Assembly (NCBI GenBank): GCA_030642865.1
Contig: DAOWMW010000010.1
Span: forward strand, 1-13,671
Length of the DNA: 13,671 nt
Origin: Desulfobacteraceae bacterium
Lineage (GTDB): Bacteria; Desulfobacterota; Desulfobacteria; Desulfobacterales; BuS5
Reading direction: 5' to 3'
Below the pieces are notes generated by a model. That model ran no database searches and was not told the origin of the DNA. It saw only the letters and a list, made by a program, of their open reading frames with translations. Position numbers and translations under genes: made by a program. Below, in pieces: positions 7,726 to 13,671 of the stretch. Each line of letters starts with the position of its first letter. Position 1 is the first letter of the stretch.

Positions 7726-9801
7726 ATGGAAATATCATTCGACGCTGAAGTCGGTGGCAAAGTTATGAGCATCCAGACCGGTAAGCTGGCCAAACAGGCT
7801 TCTGGAGCTGTATTGGTTCAATATGGGCAGACCATTGTTTTGGTTACAGTGGTTGCCTCTGCTGAGGAACGGAAAGTCGATTTTTTGCCTTTGACTGTTG
7901 AGTACCAGGAGAGAATATATTCAGCAGGCCGGATACCGGGGAACTATTTCAGACGTGAGATCGGAAGGCCGAGTGAAAAGGAGACATTAACATCACGGCT
8001 GATTGACAGACCCATAAGGCCTCTTTTTTCTAAAGGATATTCCAATGAAATTCAGGTCATTGCAACGGTTCTTTCCATGGATATGGATAATGATCCTGAT
8101 ATGCTTGCCATGGTCGGGGCTTCAGCAGCACTGGAAATTTCCGATATTCCTTTTGATGGACCAATCGCCGGAGTCAGGGTGGCACGGGTGAATGGTGAAC
8201 TGCTGGTAAATCCTACGATCAGCGAATCTGAAAATGCTGATTTTAATATCATTGTTGCTGGCTCTAAAACCGGTGTTGTCATGGTTGAGGGTGGGTGTAA
8301 TGTTGTTAGTGAATCTGATCTCCTTGATGCGATTTTTTTCGGACATACCCATTTGCAACCTATTATAGATTTGCAAATTGATCTTAAAAAAGCAGCAGGG
8401 GTGCAGAAACAGCCTTTTGTTTCCCCTGTAAAAGATTTAGAATTGGCTGCTGCAATTGAATCAATGGCGTTTTCTAATTTAAAAGACGCAATTTGTATAC
8501 CCGCAAAGATAGAGCGAAGAAAAGCAATCAGAGTTCTTAGGGCGGAGGTTATAAAAAACCTCGGAGAAGAATATTCTGATCGTAAAAACGAGATATATGG
8601 TTTTTTTGAAGATATGGAAAAATCTGTCATACGGGGCCTTGTTCTTAATGAAAACCGGAGAATAGACGGAAGAAATTTTGATGAAATAAGGAATATTTCA
8701 TGCGAAACCGGAATCTTGCCAATGCCCCATGGGAGTGCTCTTTTTACCCGGGGAGAGACCCAGGTACTTGGGGTGATGACCCTTGGGTCGGGCCAGGACG
8801 AACAGCGGGTGGAGACCCTGGCAGGAGAAGAATTCAGGTCTTTTATGCTTCATTATAATTTTCCCCCTTATTCAGTTGGAGAAACAAAAAGGATCGGGGG
8901 CCCGAGCCGCAGAGATATAGGCCATGGCGGCTTATCCACACGGGCTTTGGAACGTATTCTTCCTTCAAAGGACGATTTTGATTATACAATTCGTATTGTA
9001 TCTGAGGTCCTGGAATCAAACGGTTCATCTTCAATGGGAACAGTTTGTGCCGGCACCCTGGCTCTTATGCACGGAGGAGTTCCCATTAAGGCTCCAGTCT
9101 CGGGAATCGCCATGGGGCTTGTACAGGATGGGGATGAAATAGTCATTTTATCCGATATCCTTGGAGATGAAGACCATGCAGGAGATATGGATTTTAAAGT
9201 GGCTGGTACCAGTAAGGGGATAACAGCTCTGCAAATGGATATAAAAATCCGTGAGCTTTCAAAAGATGTAATGAAAAAGGCCCTTGAACAGGCGCGGGCG
9301 GGACGTCTTCATATACTTGATAAAATGCTCGAAACCATGAGTACTCCCCAGGGGGAAATATCTCCCCATGCGCCTAAAATTATTTCAATTAATATTAACC
9401 CTGATAAAATACGTGATATAATCGGACCCGGTGGAAAGGTTATAAGAACCATCCAGAGTGAAACAGGTGTTAAGATAGATATTGATGATGATGGAAAGGT
9501 GAAAATTTCAGCGGTTTCCAAAGAATCAGCAGATGCTGCACTGGAAATGGTAAAACAGATCGTAGCTGAGCCTGAAATTGGGGAGGTTTATGAGGGTAAG
9601 GTTGTAAAGATCATGGATTTTGGTGCCTTTGTGCAGGTTCTCCCTGGAACTGACGGATTGTGCCATATTTCCGAGCTTGCCCATTATCGTGTTAAAAAAG
9701 TTACAGATATTTTAAAAGAGGGTGATCTTGTTAAGGTCAAGGTGTTAGATATTAATAAAGGGAAAATACGGTTGAGCCGCAAAGCTTTGCTGCCGGAATA
9801 A
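7726..9801 (+). CDS. pnp: Polyribonucleotide nucleotidyltransferase (PNPase)
   Basis: PNPase degrades RNA 3' to 5' by phosphorolysis, releasing nucleoside diphosphates, and can also add tails. It works as a trimer. The 691-residue protein has the first RNase PH domain (about 1-140; [20 protein letters not shown] at 75-94), the all-helical linker, the second RNase PH domain (about 312-540) with the phosphate-binding [11 protein letters not shown] (about 392-402) and the active-site [15 protein letters not shown] (477-491). A KH domain with IIGPGGK follows (about 553-615), then an S1 domain (about 618-687, starting [18 protein letters not shown]). All domains and active-site aspartates are intact. 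Start ATG 7726 is preceded by AGGAA. Confidence 0.98.
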   Translation: MEISFDAEVGGKVMSIQTGKLAKQASGAVLVQYGQTIVLVTVVASAEERKVDFLPLTVEYQERIYSAGRIPGNYFRREIGRPSEKETLTSRLIDRPIRPLFSKGYSNEIQVIATVLSMDMDNDPDMLAMVGASAALEISDIPFDGPIAGVRVARVNGELLVNPTISESENADFNIIVAGSKTGVVMVEGGCNVVSESDLLDAIFFGHTHLQPIIDLQIDLKKAAGVQKQPFVSPVKDLELAAAIESMAFSNLKDAICIPAKIERRKAIRVLRAEVIKNLGEEYSDRKNEIYGFFEDMEKSVIRGLVLNENRRIDGRNFDEIRNISCETGILPMPHGSALFTRGETQVLGVMTLGSGQDEQRVETLAGEEFRSFMLHYNFPPYSVGETKRIGGPSRRDIGHGGLSTRALERILPSKDDFDYTIRIVSEVLESNGSSSMGTVCAGTLALMHGGVPIKAPVSGIAMGLVQDGDEIVILSDILGDEDHAGDMDFKVAGTSKGITALQMDIKIRELSKDVMKKALEQARAGRLHILDKMLETMSTPQGEISPHAPKIISININPDKIRDIIGPGGKVIRTIQSETGVKIDIDDDGKVKISAVSKESADAALEMVKQIVAEPEIGEVYEGKVVKIMDFGAFVQVLPGTDGLCHISELAHYRVKKVTDILKEGDLVKVKVLDINKGKIRLSRKALLPE

Positions 9802-9854
9802 AATTGAAAATTACAGGTTTTGGTTAAAATTATCTGGAGTTTCTTTTATTCCTG

Positions 9855-9884
9855 TTAAATTAATTATGTTGAAACATTTATAAT
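9855..9884 (+). promoter_or_regulatory. Putative dut promoter
   Basis: A perfect -10 TATAAT (9879-9884) is paired with a poor -35, TTAAAT (9855-9860), at 18-bp spacing. A start about 6-9 bases later would fall at 9891-9894, giving an almost leaderless dut mRNA. The region is AT-rich, so a chance TATAAT is possible. Confidence 0.4.
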
Positions 9885-9894
9885 CTCTCTTCCC

Positions 9895-10353
9895 ATGGAA
9901 AAAACAGTTACCGTCAAATTGCTTCGCTTAAAATCTGGTGATAACGGGGATTTACCTCTTCCCCAACCCATGACATCTCAATCTGCTGGTATGGATATAT
10001 GTGCAGCCATTAAGGATGAAACTGTATTAAAGCAGGGTGAAGTCTCTTTGATTCCCACAGGTTTTGCCATGGCGCTTCCCGGGGGCTATGAAGCACAGAT
10101 CAGGCCAAGAAGTGGATTGGCGGTGAAGCATGGTGTAACCGTTGTTAACTCCCCTGGTACAATAGATTCTGATTACCGGGGTGAGGTTATGGTGGGGCTT
10201 ATAAATCTTGGAAAAACAGACTATATAATTCACAGGGGTGACAGGATTGCTCAGATGGTAATTAAAAAGGTTCTTTCTGTAAACATTGTAACAGTTTTAC
10301 AGTTGGATAAAACCGAACGTGATTCAGGCGGATTCGGACATACCGGTTTTTGA
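9895..10353 (+). CDS. dut: Deoxyuridine 5'-triphosphate nucleotidohydrolase (dUTPase)
   Basis: The trimeric dUTPase hydrolyses dUTP to dUMP and pyrophosphate, keeping uracil out of DNA and supplying dTMP synthesis. All five family motifs are seen in the 152-residue protein: SAGMDICA (30-37), PRSGLAVKHGV (71-81), GTIDSDYRGEVMV (88-100, with the catalytic D91 and Y94), RGDRIAQMV (114-122) and RDSGGFGHTG (142-151). The last departs slightly from the RGxGGFGSTG consensus but keeps the Arg and the stacking Phe. There is no Shine-Dalgarno before ATG 9895 (TCTCTCTTCCC precedes) and no upstream in-frame ATG nearby. It is 93 bases from pnp and one base from the next gene. Confidence 0.97.
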   Translation: MEKTVTVKLLRLKSGDNGDLPLPQPMTSQSAGMDICAAIKDETVLKQGEVSLIPTGFAMALPGGYEAQIRPRSGLAVKHGVTVVNSPGTIDSDYRGEVMVGLINLGKTDYIIHRGDRIAQMVIKKVLSVNIVTVLQLDKTERDSGGFGHTGF

Positions 10354-10354
10354 A

Positions 10355-11128
10355 ATGGATAAGTTTGCAGTATGTGTGCTGGCCAGCGGCAGCAGGGGAA
10401 ATTCCATTTACCTTACAGACGGTTCCACATCGCTCCTTGTTGATGCCGGTTTATCCGGTTCTGAAATAGAACGGAGGTTTTCTTTAAGAGGGATTAACCC
10501 GGGAGATATTGATGGGATTATAGTTTCCCATGAACATTCTGACCATATTCAGGGTGTGGGCGTTTTGTCCAGGAGGTACAACATTCCTGTTTATATTAAT
10601 CCTGAAACCTCCAAAGCCTCTTCAGCCCGTATGGGAACTGTTGATTTGATCAGGCATTTTGAATGCGGGTTTCCCTTTACTCTGAAAACCTTATCTGTTC
10701 ATCCATTTTCCATATCCCATGATGCAGCAGACCCCTCTGGTTTTATAATCAGTAAGAATGGCGTTAAAGTTGGAATAGCAACAGATCTTGGTATTGCATC
10801 ATCCCTTGTAAAAGAGCATTTAAAATGTTGTGATTTGCTTGTTCTGGAAGCAAATCATGACCTTGACATGCTCAATAATGGACCCTATCCCTGGCACCTT
10901 AAACAGCGCGTGAAGGGGAGGGGAGGCCATCTTTCCAATCAGGATTCAAAAAAAATATTAAGCCAGATAATTCATCCAGGTCTTAAGCATGTTATTCTTG
11001 CACATTTAAGCGAAACAAATAATATGCCCCAAAAAGCAGAGGCAGAAGTCGCCCCTCTTCTTGCGCCCCATGATATCCAGCTTCATGTTGCGGGTCAAAA
11101 TCAACCTGGCGAATTAATATATTTATAG
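10355..11128 (+). CDS. MBL-fold metallo-hydrolase, YycJ/WalJ-like
   Basis: The 258-residue protein belongs to the metallo-beta-lactamase fold, closest to the YycJ/WalJ group, whose members are predicted or reported DNA exonucleases; the substrate here is not known. It opens with FAVCVLASGSRGNSIYL and carries the metal-binding VSHEHSDHIQGV (H59, H61, D63, H64), followed by ISHDAADPSGF, the TDLG aspartate, LEANHDLDML and LAHLSETNN. The NHD...YPWHLKQRV...GHLSN pattern is typical of the group. I chose ATG 10355 because family N-termini begin just before LASGSRGN. A GTG at 10319 would add 12 residues inside dut. The start is one base after the dut stop, so the pair is translationally coupled. No signal peptide: probably cytoplasmic. 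Confidence 0.88.
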   Translation: MDKFAVCVLASGSRGNSIYLTDGSTSLLVDAGLSGSEIERRFSLRGINPGDIDGIIVSHEHSDHIQGVGVLSRRYNIPVYINPETSKASSARMGTVDLIRHFECGFPFTLKTLSVHPFSISHDAADPSGFIISKNGVKVGIATDLGIASSLVKEHLKCCDLLVLEANHDLDMLNNGPYPWHLKQRVKGRGGHLSNQDSKKILSQIIHPGLKHVILAHLSETNNMPQKAEAEVAPLLAPHDIQLHVAGQNQPGELIYL

Positions 11129-11150
11129 ATTTCATCCCCAATCCTAAGCT
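11129..11150 (+). repeat. Dispersed ATCCTAAGCT motif, copy C
   Basis: ATTTCATCCCCAATCC (11129-11144) starts right after the TAG stop of the preceding gene and is an exact 16-base match to the reverse complement of 13256-13271. It continues into the ATCCTAAGCT core (11141-11150). The rest of the gap (11151-11253) shows nothing I can name. Confidence 0.6.
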
Positions 11151-11276
11151 ATACTGATTCAGATTATACCTGTTGTTGTAGATATTGGCTGAATAGTTAC
11201 GATTTGATTATAACTTTAGTACGTTTCCTCAGATTTTTTCTGTTTATTATTACTGTAAAATTAGTGGCGGTTTTTT

Positions 11277-11282
11277 TATAAT
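11277..11282 (+). promoter_or_regulatory. Putative -10 box for the acyl-CoA dehydrogenase
   Basis: TATAAT lies 22 bases before ATG 11304, with only a weak -35 (TGTAAA at 11254-11259, 17-bp spacer). A start near 11289 would leave room for the Shine-Dalgarno GGAGGA (11291-11296), 7 bases before the ATG. Confidence 0.4.
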
Positions 11283-11303
11283 GTCACATCGGAGGATTTT
11301 TGT

Positions 11304-12446
11304 ATGGAGATTTTGAAATTTTCTGAAGAACATAATAAGTTTCGTCAGCACGTTCGTAATTTTGTTAAAACAAAAATTATGCCTGATGTTGAGCAGTGGA
11401 CAAAAGATAAGCTCATGCCTAAAAGCATGTGGAAAGTGATGGGGGAAGCAGGGCTTTTATGCCCTGATATGCCCATTGAATACGGTGGAAAGGGTGGTGA
11501 TTTTCTTCATTCTGTAATCGTGTCGGAAGAGATGATCAAGTCTGGTTTTTTTGGTGCAGCTCCCACCGCCCATAGTGATATTTTTGTTCCATATATAGCC
11601 GCCTATGCACCCGAAGATCTGAAACAGAAATACCTCCCTGGCTGTACTTCCGGGGATGTGATTACTGCAATAGCAATGACTGAACCTGATGCCGGGAGTG
11701 ATCTTGCTTCCATGAAAACAACAGTGGAAGAAGATGGTGATACTGTTGTATTTAACGGCTCCAAGATATTTATATCAAACGGAATTGTTTGTGACCTTCT
11801 TATTCTTGCTGCAAAGGATCCTTTGGAGGATGATCCCTATAAAGCGATATCTCTTTATCTGGTGGAGGATGGGACACCAGGCTTTGTCAGGGGAGCCAAG
11901 CTGGAAAAAATGGGGATGCATTATCAGGATACTGCAGAGCTCTTTTTTACTGATTGCAGAGTTCCCATGGCCAATTTAATAGGGGATAAAGGCGGAGGCT
12001 TTAAGATGCTCATGGATAAACTTCAGCAGGAGCGGCTTGTTGTATCTATTTGGGCAGTTTGTGCAGCAGAGTATATTCTGGAGAAAACTTTGGAATTTTA
12101 TAAGGAGCACGCAGGCCCGGGAAAAGATGTCCCCAAGTCCCAGGCTAATCAATTTGCCCTGGTGGAGATGGCCACAGAAGTGAAGCTGGCCAGGATATTT
12201 CTTGATAGCCTCCTTGTAGACCATATTGCGGGTGAAAATGTAGTTGTTGAGACCTCCATGGAAAAATTTTGGGCTACTGATATGGTAAACCGTTTGGCAG
12301 ACCGATGTCTTGATATTTTTGGAATGGGTGGAAGTGTTGATTCTTGTCCTATTATGAAAATGAGCATGGATATTAAGGCTTCAAAAATTTATGCGGGAAC
12401 CAATGAGATAATGAAGACAATTATAGCCAAATACATGAATTTGTAA
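11304..12446 (+). CDS. Acyl-CoA dehydrogenase, long-chain-type active site
   Basis: The FAD enzyme oxidises acyl-CoA to trans-2-enoyl-CoA, passing electrons to electron-transfer flavoprotein, in beta-oxidation or related acid breakdown. The 380-residue protein has the helical N-terminal domain (1-120), the middle beta domain with AMTEPDAGSD (124-133) and GSKIFISNG (152-160), and the C-terminal helical domain ending KIYAGTNEIMKTIIA. The glutamate usual in YEGT is alanine (A364). A glutamate in LQQERL (E243) sits where long-chain and isovaleryl-CoA dehydrogenases carry their catalytic base, so it is probably active and of that subgroup; the exact substrate is unknown. It has its own ribosome site, likely its own promoter, and a strong terminator after it, so it is a single-gene unit unrelated to the upstream operon. 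Confidence 0.93.
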   Translation: MEILKFSEEHNKFRQHVRNFVKTKIMPDVEQWTKDKLMPKSMWKVMGEAGLLCPDMPIEYGGKGGDFLHSVIVSEEMIKSGFFGAAPTAHSDIFVPYIAAYAPEDLKQKYLPGCTSGDVITAIAMTEPDAGSDLASMKTTVEEDGDTVVFNGSKIFISNGIVCDLLILAAKDPLEDDPYKAISLYLVEDGTPGFVRGAKLEKMGMHYQDTAELFFTDCRVPMANLIGDKGGGFKMLMDKLQQERLVVSIWAVCAAEYILEKTLEFYKEHAGPGKDVPKSQANQFALVEMATEVKLARIFLDSLLVDHIAGENVVVETSMEKFWATDMVNRLADRCLDIFGMGGSVDSCPIMKMSMDIKASKIYAGTNEIMKTIIAKYMNL

Positions 12447-12506
12447 TAGACAAATTAAAAAAAAGCTTGCTTTTAATATATAAAAAAAATATACTACAGG
12501 GCTCCC

Positions 12507-12569
12507 AACGGATGATTCTATACAAGTTTTGTTTTTTTTGAAAAATTTATAGATCCATCCGTTTTTTTT
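12507..12569 (+). terminator. Intrinsic terminator after the acyl-CoA dehydrogenase
   Basis: AACGGATGATTCTATA (12507-12522) pairs with TATAGATCCATCCGTT (12548-12563) along 16 positions with two central mismatches, around a 25-base loop that itself holds a T8 run. Eight Ts end the structure (12562-12569). The T tract is on the + strand only, so it acts on the upstream gene. It starts 61 bases after the stop. Confidence 0.85.
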
Positions 12570-12600
12570 GGAATAAATAGTAAGGTATTTATACCTCTCA

Positions 12601-12740
12601 CGGCCATAACTTACGATTTTTTAATGGCCATGAACATCAACAGCTGCTTTTTAGCCTCGCAATAAATCACTATTATGAGCTTTACGCCTTGCTTTTGATG
12701 TTCATTGCTTATCTAAAAACGCAATTTGTAACTGTCCGGG
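12601..12740. repeat. Large imperfect palindrome before the MvhD-like gene
   Basis: Bases 12611-12640 and the reverse complement of 12695-12724 agree at 22 of 30 positions without gaps, including an unbroken 11-bp arm ATGAACATCAA/TTGATGTTCAT (12630-12640, 12695-12705). A second hairpin GGCCAT/ATGGCC (12602-12607, 12624-12629) is nested at the left. The 54-base centre holds two similar blocks, GCTTTTTAGCCTCGC and GCTTTACGCCTTGC. No reading frame is present. It may be a MITE-like repeat or a structured RNA. The rest of the gap, 12741-12850, contains no clear promoter. Confidence 0.55.
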
Positions 12741-12850
12741 GAATAGTTGTGAGTTATGGAACAAGTCGAATCTTGTCAGGACCTGGGAAGTCAGGAACTC
12801 AATACCGATAAATATTAATGGCGTTTAAAATAAAAAGAAAAGTTTTTATA

Positions 12851-13252
12851 ATGAATAAAGATTCAAAACCTAAAATAACCTTATTTTACTGTATTAATTC
12901 AATGGACGAAGATGGTTTAGCCTCTTTCCATGATCTGTTTGACCTGAAAATTGTCAAAATGGCTTGTTCAAGTATGGTTAAGGACGTTTTTTTGCTGCGG
13001 GGATTTGAGGCGGGGGCAGATGGTGTGGTTGTTCTTGTTTGTCCTGAGGGGCAATGCCGATACACAGAGGGGAATCTACGGGCAAAAAAAAGGGTACATT
13101 GGGTTAAGAATTTATTAGATGAAATTGGCATAAACGGGAAACGTCTTTCTTTGTTTAATTTGTCTTTGCGGGATAAGGATGCAGTTCAGGATGTCATTCA
13201 GGAGATTTTTAAAAATATAGATGAGGCAGGGACAAATCCTCTAACGGTTTAA
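12851..13252 (+). CDS. MvhD/FlpD-family hydrogenase iron-sulfur subunit-like protein
   Basis: The family carries a [2Fe-2S] cluster and passes electrons between a hydrogenase or formate dehydrogenase and HdrA flavoproteins in electron-bifurcating complexes. The 133-residue product matches the core: MACSSMVKDVFLLRGFEAGADGVVVLVCPEGQC, then RYTEGNLRAKKRVHWVKNLLDEIGI. Four cysteines remain, at 14, 39, 64 and 69. The first region reads FYCINSMDE instead of the usual CNWC, so one family cysteine is lost, and HY after the last Cys is RY. I chose ATG 12851 because MNKDSKPKITLFYC resembles family N-termini; ATG 12818 would add 11 Lys-rich residues. Neither has a clear Shine-Dalgarno. No hdr or hydrogenase gene is adjacent, so its partner is unknown. 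Confidence 0.8.
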   Translation: MNKDSKPKITLFYCINSMDEDGLASFHDLFDLKIVKMACSSMVKDVFLLRGFEAGADGVVVLVCPEGQCRYTEGNLRAKKRVHWVKNLLDEIGINGKRLSLFNLSLRDKDAVQDVIQEIFKNIDEAGTNPLTV

Positions 13253-13254
13253 TA

Positions 13255-13310
13255 AGGATTGGGGATGAAATAAATTACCCATAATTTATAAAATTTACGA
13301 TCCTAACCTT
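13255..13310. repeat. Dispersed repeat, full hairpin copy D
   Basis: AGGAT (13255-13259) pairs with ATCCT (13300-13304). ATAAATTA (13270-13277) pairs exactly with TAATTTAT (13282-13289) around loop CCCA, with partial and wobble pairing between. The left arm matches copy C in reverse complement (16 bases), the right arm matches copy A (23 of 27). It begins 3 bases after the stop of the MvhD-like gene. It might act as a processing or termination hairpin, but no long U tract follows. Confidence 0.6.
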
Positions 13311-13671
13311 TTAATAAGTCCGGGTAAACCTCGCACGAATCCGCTTTTAAAGCCCGCGCATAACTTAAGCCTGTAAAAAAAAGTGCATCCGGAAAATTAA
13401 AAATCAGCTATGGGTTTTCAGATAAAACAGCCGGTATTTTTATATTTGAGTATCAGCCGGATTTTTTAACGTATCCACATTTTATGTGTCAAAGCTGAAC
13501 TGATTGAGTTTTTTCCAGTTTTTTTTTATTTTCTTTTTGCCTGGTCCTCTCAAAGTAATTATATAGATTATGGGGTCTTATCAGTTTATATACCTCGAAG
13601 GGCCTTTTCAATAACAGGAGTACCAATACCGGGCACTGCTGAGGTTCACTGAAATTTTATTAAATTGTGGA
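13311..13671. other. Gene-free 3' end of the window
   Basis: All six frames are broken by stops and none gives a recognisable protein. Minor structure: direct repeats CAGCCGGTATTTTT and CAGCCGGATTTTTT (about 13431-13467), a small hairpin CACAT/ATGTG (13476-13488), and AACTG/CAGTT followed by T9 (about 13498-13528), a poor terminator candidate. Any gene entering from the right on the minus strand would have to end within about the last 65 bases. Confidence 0.5.

Noticed and set aside
8052..8630. 192-residue minus-strand open frame inside pnp
   Set aside because: Long, but fully antisense to conserved PNPase coding sequence, with Ser/Ile-rich low-information composition and no ribosome site.
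12455..12478. AAAAAGC/GCTTTT hairpin right after the acyl-CoA dehydrogenase
   Set aside because: Mostly A-U pairs with a two-base loop and no U tract; the structure at 12507-12569 is the convincing terminator.
12761..12800. Resemblance of TTGTCAGGACC...GGGAAGTCAGG to the apical domain of SRP (4.5S) RNA
   Set aside because: The GGAA tetraloop is not closed by CC/GG, the AGCAG strand is absent, and flanking arms do not pair. At best a decayed copy; similarity is short.
44..13429. 14-base inverted match GTTTTATCTGAAAA near 46-59 and its complement near 13416-13429
   Set aside because: About one such match is expected by chance in an AT-rich window of this length; not used as support for a larger repeat.
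13606..13660. Minus-strand peptide reading VPGIGTPVIEKALRGI then stop, as if the end of a gene
   Set aside because: The same frame has a TGA only a few codons upstream, so no continuous gene enters from the right edge. A frameshifted remnant cannot be shown.

Overview
The window (about 13.7 kb, AT-rich) carries the nusA-infB translation and RNA-processing cluster of a bacterium, followed by dut, a metallo-beta-lactamase-fold gene, an acyl-CoA dehydrogenase and a MvhD-type iron-sulfur protein. All genes are on the + strand. The last two genes, with the codon and protein style, suggest an anaerobic sulfate-reducing Desulfobacterota (Desulfobacteraceae-like). That placement is inference from gene content; there is no rRNA to confirm it.

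Layout: a tRNA-Gly(CCC) with its own sigma70-type promoter (63-180) is followed by a gene-free leader that ends in an intrinsic terminator directly before nusA. Next come nusA (472-2064), infB (2237-5011), rbfA (5128-5511), a DHH phosphoesterase of the NrnA type (5474-6436), truB (6447-7373), rpsO (7403-7672) and pnp (7726-9801). dut (9895-10353) and a YycJ/WalJ-like hydrolase (10355-11128) are nearly fused. A long-chain-type acyl-CoA dehydrogenase (11304-12446) has its own -10 box, Shine-Dalgarno and strong terminator. A small MvhD-family protein (about 12851-13252) stands alone.

The first block forms one functional set. NusA acts in transcription pausing and termination, IF2 in initiation, RbfA in 30S maturation, TruB in tRNA Psi55 formation, S15 in 30S assembly, and PNPase and NrnA in RNA decay down to the last nucleotides. 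The order matches the E. coli operon metY-rimP-nusA-infB-rbfA-truB-rpsO-pnp, but tRNA-Gly replaces metY, rimP is absent, and the small genes often found at the nusA/infB and infB/rbfA junctions are absent too.

The most interesting material is between the genes. (1) A terminator 17 bp before the nusA start looks like a NusA-sensitive attenuator. (2) A MITE-like element with 12-bp terminal inverted repeats and a possible 5-bp target duplication sits between nusA and infB. (3) A dispersed motif with core ATCCTAAGCT recurs just after stop codons, in one place as a long hairpin. (4) A 114-bp imperfect palindrome lies between the acyl-CoA dehydrogenase and the MvhD gene. (5) dut has no Shine-Dalgarno but a perfect TATAAT 10 bp before its ATG, so its mRNA may be nearly leaderless. 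(6) nusA ends in near-perfect 57-bp tandem repeats that encode an acidic tail. I see no CRISPR, transposase, phage or toxin-antitoxin gene.
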